From: Actinomycetes bacterium
GTDB lineage: Bacteria > Actinomycetota > Acidimicrobiia > Acidimicrobiales > Ilumatobacteraceae
DNA length: 42,822 nt
Direction of reading: 5' to 3'
Assembly (NCBI GenBank): GCA_025360105.1
Contig: JANYCT010000088.1
Location: 1-42,822 of the forward strand
Within the stretch, counting starts at the first letter, position 1. Each line of letters starts with the position of its first letter. A program made the position numbers and the translations under genes. Of the stretch, positions 23,361 through 30,642 are shown piece by piece. Under the pieces are notes generated by a model. The model did not search any database. It was not told the origin of the DNA and saw nothing but the letters and a program-made list of their open reading frames with translations.

Positions 23361-23789
23361 TCACATCCGCGTGTACGCGATGCGTTCGGCACGGCGACTG
23401 ATCCGCCAACCGGCTGCCGTACGCACCACCACGTCGTCGTACCAACCGGCGGCGTCGATGTAGGTCGGCGCGCCCGCTGGGTCACCGGCAGGGATGCGCA
23501 TCACCATGTTGTATTGCGAGCCGACCGCCGCCTGATCAGCGCCATCGAAACAGATCTGCACATTGGCCAAACGGCTCATCCGCATATCGAAGATCGCCAT
23601 CGTGGGCGATAGCCACGCAACCGCCTCGTCGACCGTGCCAGCGATGCCACCAGCGGTGGTGTAGTCAAGGTGCGCGTCGTCGGTGAAACACGCCGTCCAC
23701 GTGTCCCAGTCGCAGCGATTGAGCGCCTCGCTGTAACGAACGAGCAGATCGTTGATCTCGCTGCGGTCGCTGAGTTCTGTGATGTCCAT
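23361..23789 (-). CDS. SnoaL-like/NTF2-like domain protein
   Basis: This 142-residue protein (MDITELSDRSEINDLLVRYS...) has the alternating helix-strand pattern and the CDWDTWTACFTDDAHLDYTT motif of the SnoaL/NTF2-like superfamily. Members include ketosteroid isomerases, bile-acid 7-alpha-dehydratase, epoxide hydrolases and non-catalytic proteins. In this neighbourhood a steroid isomerase or dehydratase is a fair guess, but the active-site residues cannot be assigned with confidence. An in-frame ATG lies at 23810 (MIGYVASM). ATG 23789 begins the domain. The gene converges on the racemase (23-bp gap) and diverges from the SDR-like gene. Confidence 0.82.
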   Translation of the reverse strand: MDITELSDRSEINDLLVRYSEALNRCDWDTWTACFTDDAHLDYTTAGGIAGTVDEAVAWLSPTMAIFDMRMSRLANVQICFDGADQAAVGSQYNMVMRIPAGDPAGAPTYIDAAGWYDDVVVRTAAGWRISRRAERIAYTRM

Positions 23790-23835
23790 GGACGCAACGT
23801 ATCCGATCATCGCGTGTCATCAAGCCGTCGTGCTT

Positions 23836-23850
23836 CGTGACGACATCACG
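23836..23850. promoter_or_regulatory. Inverted repeat between the SnoaL-like and SDR-like genes
   Basis: CGTGA-CGACA-TCACG is a perfect 5-bp-arm inverted repeat. It lies 47 bp upstream of the SnoaL-like start and 37 bp before the SDR-like start chosen here. It could be an operator for the divergent pair. Its sequence differs from the TCTGAC palindrome. With such short arms in GC-rich DNA it may be chance. Confidence 0.25.
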
Positions 23851-23887
23851 TCGTCGGGTACCGTGCCCTTTCGTGGGAACCAGCCGC

Positions 23888-24436
23888 GTGACGATTCAGG
23901 GGGACTCTGCGCTCGCCGATCAATTGCGCGCCGCCGAGATGTACAGCGACTGCCCCGCCACGGTGATCGTGCCATCCATCGCGTGTACGGCCATTCCGTT
24001 TGCCGAGCTCAGCGACGCCGATTTCGATGCAGCCTGGGAGCAACCGATGCGCCAGACCATCGTCGCCTTTCAGCGCGCGCATCGCGCCGGACACACGCGG
24101 CTCATTGCGGTGGTACCCACCATCGCCATGTCGGGCGCGCCGCAACTCGCGCACGCGGCAGCCACTGCAGAGGCCATCCGCGTGATGGTGAAATCGGCTG
24201 CACGCCAATGGGGCGCCGACGGCGTCACGGTGAACTGCATCGCGGTTGCGCCCGAGCTGTTCGGCATCGACCCGGCTGCCGTGGGATCCGTGTCCATCGC
24301 GCCGCCGGCATTTGCTTCGCGAGGTTCGGTCGTCGACGATCTGGCACCGCTCATCCGACTCACCGCAAGCACCGACGCACACCACATCACCGGCGCAACG
24401 CTCAACGCCGACGGCGGCGTGTGGATGACGTCATGA
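23888..24436 (+). CDS. SDR-like protein without cofactor loop or catalytic Tyr/Lys (probable pseudoenzyme)
   Basis: This protein of about 182 residues aligns with the C-terminal two thirds of short-chain dehydrogenases: ARQWGADGVTVNCIAVAPEL, then ITGATLNADGGVWMTS. The glycine-rich cofactor loop is absent. Where an SDR has Y-AAA-K, this protein reads H-AAA-T (QLAHAAATAEAI), so the catalytic pair is missing too. The start is uncertain. GTG 23888 has GTGGGA upstream, while GTG 23873 and GTG 23837 are in frame further up. Its stop overlaps the start of the intact SDR at 24433 by 4 bp. I infer a non-catalytic partner in a heteromeric SDR, analogous to the ACAD pairs, though decay is possible. Confidence 0.7.
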   Translation: MTIQGDSALADQLRAAEMYSDCPATVIVPSIACTAIPFAELSDADFDAAWEQPMRQTIVAFQRAHRAGHTRLIAVVPTIAMSGAPQLAHAAATAEAIRVMVKSAARQWGADGVTVNCIAVAPELFGIDPAAVGSVSIAPPAFASRGSVVDDLAPLIRLTASTDAHHITGATLNADGGVWMTS

Positions 24437-25233
24437 CCACTCCCCGCATCGTGTTCTCGGACACGCCCGGCCGACTGCACGGTCGCACCGCAATCGTCAC
24501 CGGCGCGGGCCAGGGCGTTGGCGAGGGCATTGCCCGTCGACTCGCTGCCGAGGGCGCGAATGTGGTCATCGCCGCACGACGCGCCGAAACGGGCGAGCCC
24601 GTCGCCGAATCGATCCAGGCACTCGGCGGCTCAGCAGCGTGCATCGAGACCGACATCACCAGCCGTGCCTCGGTCTTCACCTGCGTCACGCGGGCGGTGC
24701 ACATGTTCGGCGGACTGCACATCATGGTGCACAACGCATTCCGCGGCGGCGTACCACATCGCCTCGAGGACGCCGACCTCGAGCGTCACTGGAAGCACAT
24801 GTCGCAGACCGGCGTGTGGGCCGTGCTGCATACCGGGCAGGCAGCGTGGCCACATCTGCAGGTCGCGGGGCGTCACGGTCGGTTCATCATCGTCACCTCT
24901 CCAAGCGGCGTCGAGGGTAGCGCCAATATCCCGCTGTATTCCCCCGTGAAAGCTGCTGAACGCGCCATTGCGAAGAGCCTCGCCCGCGAATGGGGTCCCA
25001 GTGGCGTCACCGTGAACTGCATCGCGCCGGTTGCAGCGTCGCCCGCATTGCTCGGCGCGTTCGAACGCTCGCCCGCGCTGCAGGACGCGCTCGAGGCGCG
25101 CACACCGCTCGGACGCGTGGGCGACCCCGAAGCCGACATCGGCTCGGTCGCGCTGTTCTTGGCGAGCGATGACTCCGCATACGTGACCGGGCAGACCATC
25201 GTGTGCGATGGCGGATCCTTTCTCGGCCTGTAG
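24433..25233 (+). CDS. Short-chain dehydrogenase/reductase (classical SDR)
   Basis: This 266-residue SDR has TAIVTGAGQGVGEGIARRL, the position usually NNAG read here as VHNAF, the catalytic serine in TSPSGVEG and the pair Y-SPV-K in PLYSPVKAAERA. The C-terminus has the usual YVTGQTIVCDGGSFLGL. It is probably an NAD(P)-dependent hydroxy- or 3-hydroxyacyl-CoA/steroid dehydrogenase. ATG 24433 overlaps the stop of the SDR-like pseudoenzyme (ATGA). The open frame upstream, to 23752, lies over that gene and is not used. The EthD-like gene follows after 57 bp. Confidence 0.9.
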   Translation: MTTPRIVFSDTPGRLHGRTAIVTGAGQGVGEGIARRLAAEGANVVIAARRAETGEPVAESIQALGGSAACIETDITSRASVFTCVTRAVHMFGGLHIMVHNAFRGGVPHRLEDADLERHWKHMSQTGVWAVLHTGQAAWPHLQVAGRHGRFIIVTSPSGVEGSANIPLYSPVKAAERAIAKSLAREWGPSGVTVNCIAPVAASPALLGAFERSPALQDALEARTPLGRVGDPEADIGSVALFLASDDSAYVTGQTIVCDGGSFLGL

Positions 25234-25290
25234 CACCCCATCCGAAACCGATGACGATCCGACGACGACGATTCAAGAAGGAGCAACACG

Positions 25291-25659
25291 ATGATCCAAC
25301 TGATCACCATGCTGAAACGCAAGCCCGGCACCACCCACGACGAGTTCCTGGAGCACTGGCTCGGCGTGCACGGTCCCCTGCTGCGGCGTCTGTCGTGCGC
25401 GAACTACATCCGCCGCTACGAGCAGCATCCCACCATCTGGCCGCCTGAGGGCTCGAAGCAGCTCGAGCCGGCCTACGACGGGGTGACCATCCAGTGGTTC
25501 GACAGCGCCGAGTCGTTCTTCGACCACCTCAAGGAACCCGATCAGGTCGAGATGTTCGACGACATCGCCAAGTTCCTCGACACCGACCAGCTGCACTGGA
25601 CTATCTGCGAGGAGCCCACCATTGTCATCGGCGAGGGTGCGCCGCCGATCGGTGGCTGA
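25291..25659 (+). CDS. EthD-like dimeric alpha/beta-barrel protein
   Basis: This 122-residue protein reads IQLITMLKRKPGTTHDEFLE followed by HWLGVHGPL. The strand, K-P-G, F-x-x-H-W and H-G-P elements are those of EthD-domain proteins. EthD was found next to the ethyl tert-butyl ether P450 system, and the domain forms dimeric ferredoxin-like barrels, often of unknown activity. An AAGGAG ribosome-binding site precedes ATG 25291. The next gene starts at the base after its stop, so the two are probably cotranscribed. Confidence 0.87.
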   Translation: MIQLITMLKRKPGTTHDEFLEHWLGVHGPLLRRLSCANYIRRYEQHPTIWPPEGSKQLEPAYDGVTIQWFDSAESFFDHLKEPDQVEMFDDIAKFLDTDQLHWTICEEPTIVIGEGAPPIGG

Positions 25660-26517
25660 ATGACTAACGCCACGGGTGGCGTGGTCGTCGTCGCTGGCGC
25701 TGCGCTGGTGCACGCCGGCATGGCGGGGATTTTGCGCGACCTCGTCGACCGCACCAACATCGGCGTGTTCAACTCGTGGGCGGCCAAGGGGCTGTTCCCA
25801 TGGAACCATCCGGCGCACCTCGGCACGATTGGACTGCAGACCGGTGACATTGAACTCTGTGCACTTGCAACGTTCGATGATGTCGTGCTGTGCGGTGTCA
25901 GCGACGACGAACTTCGACGCGGCGACCTGACGCGCTCCGGTGTTCGCTGGCGCGATGTCGAGCCGATCGATCTCGACGGGCTGGTCCTGTCGGAACAGCC
26001 CATTCCCACCCCGAAGCCACCGTTGTTCGATCTTCTGGCCACTGCGTCTGCGCCGTTGTACGTCGACCAATCGTCGCCATGTAGCCCGGCGCGAGCGGCG
26101 GCTGATCTGGCAGCAGCGTTACCGCCTCGCGGTCTGGTCAGCGCCGATGCGGGGCGTAGCGGCTTCTGGCTGGGTCGAACGTTTCCCACACGCGAACTCG
26201 GCAGCGTGCTGCTCCCCACGCGAGTCACGCCTGGCTTCGCGGCGACGCAGGCGGCCACGGTGCGGCGCACCGGACGGTTCAGCGTCGCGGTGATGGACTG
26301 CGTCGACGACGCCACCGAGTCGGTGATGGAACGCGCAACGGATCTAGTGATCGAAGTTTGGTGCGACGACGGAGACAAGCTCGACCCGAGCGAAAGAATT
26401 GGCAGGCTCCGCGAGGCCAACGAGGCTCGCGGAGTGCACGTGCTCAGCCTTGCGGTGCGCTTCAGCGATATCGATGTTCTCATCAAGGTCGCAGGTGCGC
26501 CACTATGGCATCCATGA
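25660..26517 (+). CDS. Truncated thiamine-diphosphate-enzyme-like protein without cofactor motif
   Basis: This 285-residue protein resembles the central and start of the C-terminal domain of acetolactate-synthase-like enzymes. The stretch FNSWAAKGLFPWNHPAHLGT, then IGLQTGD, parallels the central-domain KG-fp-HP-lG pattern, and LVSADAGRSGFW parallels the start of the PP domain. The N-terminal PYR domain with its catalytic Glu is missing. The place where GDG should begin the cofactor motif reads FSVAVMDC. It should not bind thiamine diphosphate by itself. ATG 25660 abuts the EthD-like stop. M. tuberculosis has an acetolactate-synthase-like gene (ilvX) in its cholesterol region, which may be related in context. 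The assignment rests on by-eye pattern matching. Confidence 0.62.
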   Translation: MTNATGGVVVVAGAALVHAGMAGILRDLVDRTNIGVFNSWAAKGLFPWNHPAHLGTIGLQTGDIELCALATFDDVVLCGVSDDELRRGDLTRSGVRWRDVEPIDLDGLVLSEQPIPTPKPPLFDLLATASAPLYVDQSSPCSPARAAADLAAALPPRGLVSADAGRSGFWLGRTFPTRELGSVLLPTRVTPGFAATQAATVRRTGRFSVAVMDCVDDATESVMERATDLVIEVWCDDGDKLDPSERIGRLREANEARGVHVLSLAVRFSDIDVLIKVAGAPLWHP

Positions 26518-27125
26518 ACTCCAACGATGCGCCGGTGCTGCGCGGTCAGCACGTTCAGCTCGAGCCGCTGTCGCTCGACCAGGTCCATCAGCTAGTCCTG
26601 GCCGCGAACGAGGATCGCAGCACCTACGCGTGGACACCGGTACCCGAGTCGGTGCCGAACATGCGCAACTACGTGGCGGGACTGCTCAACGACGCCGAAG
26701 CAGGTCGCGTAATTCCGTTCGCGCAGCGCCGGCTCAGCGACCAGCGCATCGTCGGGTGCACGCGCTACTTGGAAATTCGTCATTGGCGCGGCGGTCCGGA
26801 TCCCGACGAGGTTGAGGTGGGCGGTACGTGGCTCGCTGCCTCAGCCCAGCGCACGGCGATCAACACCGAGGCCAAGCTGCTGTTGTTCACTCACGCATTC
26901 GAGGTGTGGGACGTCGTTCGCCTGGCCATCTTCACCGACGCACGCAACATCCAGAGTCGCGACGCCATCCTGCGTTCTGGCGCGAAGTTCGAGGGCATCC
27001 TGCGCAGCCACCGCGGCTCGTTTGCTCCGGGTGAGATCGGAACCCCGCGCGACACCGCCGCGCACTCGATCATCGCCAGCGAGTGGCCTGCCGTGAAGGC
27101 CGCCCTGCAGGCCCGACTCCTGTAA
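26514..27125 (+). CDS. GNAT-family N-acetyltransferase (RimJ/RimL-like)
   Basis: This 203-residue protein reads LRGQHVQLEPLSLDQVHQLV at the start. It has the central EVGGTWLAASAQRTAINTEA, which corresponds to the acetyl-CoA pyrophosphate loop region, and TDARNIQSRDAILRSGAKFE near the C-terminus, as in RimJ/RimL-type acetyltransferases. The acceptor is unknown. ATG 26514 overlaps the preceding stop by 4 bp (ATGA), and ATG 26505 is a second possibility. It converges on the isochorismatase-like gene over 74 bp. Cotranscription with the EthD-like and thiamine-enzyme-like genes is likely. Confidence 0.87.
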   Translation: MNSNDAPVLRGQHVQLEPLSLDQVHQLVLAANEDRSTYAWTPVPESVPNMRNYVAGLLNDAEAGRVIPFAQRRLSDQRIVGCTRYLEIRHWRGGPDPDEVEVGGTWLAASAQRTAINTEAKLLLFTHAFEVWDVVRLAIFTDARNIQSRDAILRSGAKFEGILRSHRGSFAPGEIGTPRDTAAHSIIASEWPAVKAALQARLL

Positions 27126-27199
27126 CGCTGCGGCTCAGACCACTGTGGCAGTGCGTCCGTGCCCGTCACGGCGCAGATCTACTGCCGGTCCAGGGTCGG

Positions 27200-27835
27200 C
27201 TATGACATACGCGGTGAGGACCAGGCGTCGATGATCTGCTCGGACGTCGCGATAGTGGCCACCATCGCCAAGGTGTTATCCAACATCGCTTCGCCGTATT
27301 CGGTGGGCATTCCTGCCACGCAGTCGCGGGCAACCACCACGCCGTACCCGAGGTTCACGGCCTCGATCACCGTGCCCGGAACGCCGAGGTTCAGCGACAC
27401 ACCGGTGACCACGACAGTGGTGACCCCACGCGCACGAAGCAGGTCGCGAAGGTCGGTGCCCGTGAAGGGCGAGAAGCCGTGGTGTCGATCGGAAATGAGA
27501 TCGCTCGACTGCATCTCCAACTCGGGCAGCAGCTCGGTGGCCGGAGTGCCCAAGAGCAAGTGTTCTGGTCGGCGCACCAACATGTTGATGAGCGGAGCGT
27601 TCAATGGCGTGCCGGAGCGATCGGCCAGCAGGCTGAATGTGCAATGCACCACGACTACGTCATATGCACGCGCCCGTCGCAGCAGATGTGCGGTTGCGGT
27701 GGCCGCCCCGGCATCGGCAACGGCATCGGCGATCACGGGCATCGTGGCCAGATCACCGCAGACGCCGCGCTGCATCTCCATGGTGATAACCGCTGTGGAT
27801 GCGGGGGCGACGAGGTCGGCGAGCGTCGGGGCCAT
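27200..27835 (-). CDS. Isochorismatase-family protein lacking the catalytic cysteine
   Basis: This 211-residue protein has the isochorismatase-like (cysteine hydrolase) fold pattern. AVITMEMQRGV is at the first catalytic position, VVVVHCTF follows a strand, and VVVTGVSLNLGVPGT then GYGVVVARDCVAG come near the end. The usual first aspartate (DMQ) is Glu20 here. The nucleophilic cysteine of the TGV-x-x-x-CV motif is Gly. It may have no hydrolase activity, although I recall actinobacterial relatives with the same change, so it is probably a conserved variant. ATG 27835 begins the domain. An upstream ATG at 27886 is in frame. It diverges from the 28000 gene across an operator-like palindrome. Confidence 0.83.
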   Translation of the reverse strand: MAPTLADLVAPASTAVITMEMQRGVCGDLATMPVIADAVADAGAATATAHLLRRARAYDVVVVHCTFSLLADRSGTPLNAPLINMLVRRPEHLLLGTPATELLPELEMQSSDLISDRHHGFSPFTGTDLRDLLRARGVTTVVVTGVSLNLGVPGTVIEAVNLGYGVVVARDCVAGMPTEYGEAMLDNTLAMVATIATSEQIIDAWSSPRMS

Positions 27836-27923
27836 AGCCGAACTGTAGACGCCTCGTCTGACGGCACGACCGATGCCCTGTGCCACTCTGGCCCGGCGGC
27901 GACGAAGTACTTGGCCCGCTGCA

Positions 27924-27940
27924 TCTGACGATGCGTCAGA
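27924..27940. promoter_or_regulatory. Operator-like palindrome, copy 2 (TCTGACG-ATG-CGTCAGA)
   Basis: This is a perfect 7-bp-arm palindrome around ATG, in the 164-bp gap between the divergent isochorismatase-like (27835) and alpha/beta-barrel (28000) genes. It shares the TCTGAC-N5-GTCAGA core with 22187-22203 and 42732-42748. The flanks are less alike than between those two. A regulator bound here could act on both directions. Confidence 0.78.
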
Positions 27941-27999
27941 AAATCGCTACTGTATGCATTCTCGCGGCGCAAACGTCGACAGCGAGAAGGGGAAGTTCC

Positions 28000-28797
28000 G
28001 TGGCACGCGATTACGTCATCAAGCTCGGCACGATGCTGTTCACCATGGTCGAACCGCACAAGGGGCACGAGGTCGAGTACAACCGCTGGTACGAGCGCGA
28101 CCATTTCTATGGTGGCGTGCTCACCGGCGCATGGAGCTTTGCCGGAGACCGTTTCGTTGCCACCAAAGCGATGAAAAATCTGCGCTACCCGGTCGAGACT
28201 GTAATGACTCCTGACCCGATGACGGGCTCGTACCTGGCCCTCTACTGGGTGCTCGACGGCCATCACGACGAGTGGAACCGCTGGAGCGTCGACACCGTCA
28301 AGATGCTGCACGCCACGGGCCGCATGTTCCCCGAGCGCACCCACATCCACACGCTGCTCTACGACTTCGGCTGGTCGATCCAGAACGAGCAATGGGGAAC
28401 ACCTGCGGAATTGGCGCTCGACCGCAACTACGCGGGCCTCGTGGTGAATGTGGGCGAACTCGCCGAGGGCATCTCCCACGACGAGATTGAGGAATGGACT
28501 CGCGAGACGTGGGCACCATCGGCGATGGCAAAGCCGTGGGGACCGGATCTGATCCTCAACTCAACGCCGTTGCCGCTGCTCGATGACGCACCACCCGATG
28601 TGCCACGCACTGCGAACGCCGATCGTCGCTTCGTGCAACTGCACTTCCTCGAACACACGCCCGACCACGGGTGGGCCGATGGCTACGCGAAGTTCGGTGA
28701 CCAGCTGAACGCAAGTGGTTTGGCGACCCATCTGTGGACATCGCCGTTCATCCAGACCGTGTTCGGTACCGACACCTACACCGACCAACTCTGGTAA
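28000..28797 (+). CDS. Uncharacterised protein with dimeric alpha/beta-barrel-like repeats
   Basis: This 265-residue protein is not assigned to a named family. Its N-terminal part (KLGTMLFTMVEPHKGHEVEY then NRWYERDHFYGGVLTGAW) has the strand, GHE-x-x-x-N-x-W-Y, D-H order typical of EthD/ABM-type ferredoxin-like barrels. The middle (LVVNVGELAEGISHDEIEEW) and the end (FVQLHFLEHTPDHGWADGY) may be weaker repeats of the same fold. The start is GTG 28000 with an AAGGGGAAG ribosome-binding site, 60 bp after an operator-like palindrome. The epimerase gene begins 8 bp after the stop. Steroid or lipid catabolism is inferred from company only. Confidence 0.78.
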   Translation: MARDYVIKLGTMLFTMVEPHKGHEVEYNRWYERDHFYGGVLTGAWSFAGDRFVATKAMKNLRYPVETVMTPDPMTGSYLALYWVLDGHHDEWNRWSVDTVKMLHATGRMFPERTHIHTLLYDFGWSIQNEQWGTPAELALDRNYAGLVVNVGELAEGISHDEIEEWTRETWAPSAMAKPWGPDLILNSTPLPLLDDAPPDVPRTANADRRFVQLHFLEHTPDHGWADGYAKFGDQLNASGLATHLWTSPFIQTVFGTDTYTDQLW

Positions 28798-28805
28798 GGA
28801 ACCCG

Positions 28806-29741
28806 ATGAGCGACACACAACAAACACTGCCCCAGATCGCCGGCAAACGCTTGCTCGTCACCGGCGTCACCGGCTGGGTGGCTGGTCCGGTGGCCACCGC
28901 CCTTGCAGCCAACGGCAACACCGTGTTCGGTGCCGCACGTTTTCGTGATGCCACCCAGCGCGAACCGCTCGAAGCGCAGGGGGTGCAGACCATCAGCATC
29001 GATCTCCAGAAGGCTCGCTTCGACGAGGTGCCCGACAACATCGACATCGTGCTCAACTTCGCCGTCGCCAAGGTGAACGACTTCGAGGTTGCCTTCGCTG
29101 CGAACGCCGAAGGTCCGGCCGCGCTGATGGAACTCTGCCAGCCTGAGATGTTCCTGCACTGCTCGTCCACTGCCGTCTACGCACCCGACGACCACACACC
29201 GCGACTTGAGAGCGATCCACTCGGCGATAGCCATCGGCCGATGCCGGGCATGCCCACGTACAGCATCTCCAAGATTGCTGCCGAGGTGTTGGTGAAGTAC
29301 ACGGCGAAGCGCCTCGGCGTTCCCACCGTCATCGCCCGGCTCAATGTGCCCTACGGCGATAGCTACGGCTGGATGATGTTTCACCTGATGATGATGGAAC
29401 GGGGCGTGCCGGTGCCGGTACATATCGACCAGCCCACCAGCTACACGCCAATCCACTCCGACGACATCGTGCGTTCCATTCCGTACCTGCTGTCGCTCGC
29501 CTCGGTGCCCACCACCATCGTGAACTGGGGCGGCGAAGACGTGGCCGGCATCGAAGATTGGTGCACCGAGATGGGTCGACTCACGGGTCTTGCTCCAGAG
29601 TTCGCGCCGACAGAGGCAACCATCGCCGCCATCATTCCCGATCTCACCAAGCTGCACTCCACGGGCTTTCGCAGTGAGGTCAACTGGCGCGAGGGACTCC
29701 GACGCCAGATCGCCACCACCCGTCCTGACTTACTCAAGTAG
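28806..29741 (+). CDS. NAD(P)-dependent epimerase/dehydratase (extended SDR)
   Basis: This 311-residue extended SDR has the cofactor loop LLVTGVTGWVAGPVATALA, the HCSSTAVYAP strand with the catalytic serine region and the Y-SIS-K pair in PTYSISKIAAEV. The second glycine motif is slightly altered (TGVTGWVAG), but the Rossmann start is otherwise normal. Relatives include sugar epimerases and 3-beta-hydroxysteroid dehydrogenases, and in this setting the latter type is attractive but unproven. ATG 28806 is preceded by AAGGAAC and lies 8 bp after the 28000 gene stop. The LLM gene follows after 12 bp. Confidence 0.88.
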   Translation: MSDTQQTLPQIAGKRLLVTGVTGWVAGPVATALAANGNTVFGAARFRDATQREPLEAQGVQTISIDLQKARFDEVPDNIDIVLNFAVAKVNDFEVAFAANAEGPAALMELCQPEMFLHCSSTAVYAPDDHTPRLESDPLGDSHRPMPGMPTYSISKIAAEVLVKYTAKRLGVPTVIARLNVPYGDSYGWMMFHLMMMERGVPVPVHIDQPTSYTPIHSDDIVRSIPYLLSLASVPTTIVNWGGEDVAGIEDWCTEMGRLTGLAPEFAPTEATIAAIIPDLTKLHSTGFRSEVNWREGLRRQIATTRPDLLK

Positions 29742-29753
29742 CGCGGACCGCGC

Positions 29754-30596
29754 GTGCGCATTGGGCTCACGGTCTTCCTGACGGACCGCACCATCGATCC
29801 AGTCACTCTGGCCTGCGAAGCGGAGGCACGCGGCTTTGACTCGCTGTACTTTCCTGAACACACGCATATCCCGATCAGCCGCGTCACATCACCGCCCACC
29901 GGCGACGATGAGTTGAATGACGAGTACAAACGCACGCTCGACCCACTGATCGCCATCGGCGCTGCCGCGGCTGTCACGAGCACGCTCGTGCTCGGCACCG
30001 GCGTGTCGCTGGTGGCCCAACACGATCCCATCGTGATGGCCAAGCAACTCGCCACGCTCGATCTCATCTCGAGCGGCCGCATCACCCTCGGCGTGGGCTT
30101 CGGCTGGAACCAGGACGAGATGACCCACCACGGTGTGGCATACGCGACCCGCCGAGAGCAGGCCAGAGAACACGTGCTTGCCATGATCGAACTGTGGTCG
30201 CACGAGGAGGCCACGTTCAACGGAGAGTTCGTGCGATTCGGCTCATCGTGGAGCTGGCCCAAGCCCGTGCAACAGCCGCGCCTGCGCACACTCGTTGGAG
30301 GCGGCGCCGGCCCGAAGTTGTTCGCGCACATCAGCGAATACGCCGACGGATGGTTCCCCATCGGCGGCGCCGGCGTGCGCGATGCCCTTCCCGCGCTGCG
30401 TCAAGCCTGGGACGCGGCTCGTCGGTCCGGCGCCCCCGAGGTCGTACCGTTCGGCGTGGTTGCCGACGCCGGCAAGATCGACTACTACCGAACAATCGGG
30501 TGTAGCGAGGTCGTGCTACGCGTCGTCGGCGCTGATCGTGATACCACGTTGCATCAACTCGATGCACTGGCCGGCATCGCACTCGTCGGGTCGTAA
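29754..30596 (+). CDS. LLM-class oxidoreductase, probably F420-dependent
   Basis: This 280-residue luciferase-like protein opens MRIGLTVFLTDRTIDPVTLA and has LYFPEHTHIPISR, DLISSGRITLGVGFGWNQDE and LVGGGAGPKLFAHISEYADG. The PEHTHIP motif and size resemble the F420-dependent subgroup of the LLM family common in actinobacteria. The start is GTG 29754, 12 bp after the epimerase stop, so it closes the unit that began at 28000. The substrate is unknown. The acyltransferase gene begins 46 bp later. Confidence 0.88.
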   Translation: MRIGLTVFLTDRTIDPVTLACEAEARGFDSLYFPEHTHIPISRVTSPPTGDDELNDEYKRTLDPLIAIGAAAAVTSTLVLGTGVSLVAQHDPIVMAKQLATLDLISSGRITLGVGFGWNQDEMTHHGVAYATRREQAREHVLAMIELWSHEEATFNGEFVRFGSSWSWPKPVQQPRLRTLVGGGAGPKLFAHISEYADGWFPIGGAGVRDALPALRQAWDAARRSGAPEVVPFGVVADAGKIDYYRTIGCSEVVLRVVGADRDTTLHQLDALAGIALVGS

Positions 30597-30642
30597 ATCG
30601 CCGCGCTTCAAGCCGCTACGGTCGCGGCCGGGGGTAGTTGAG

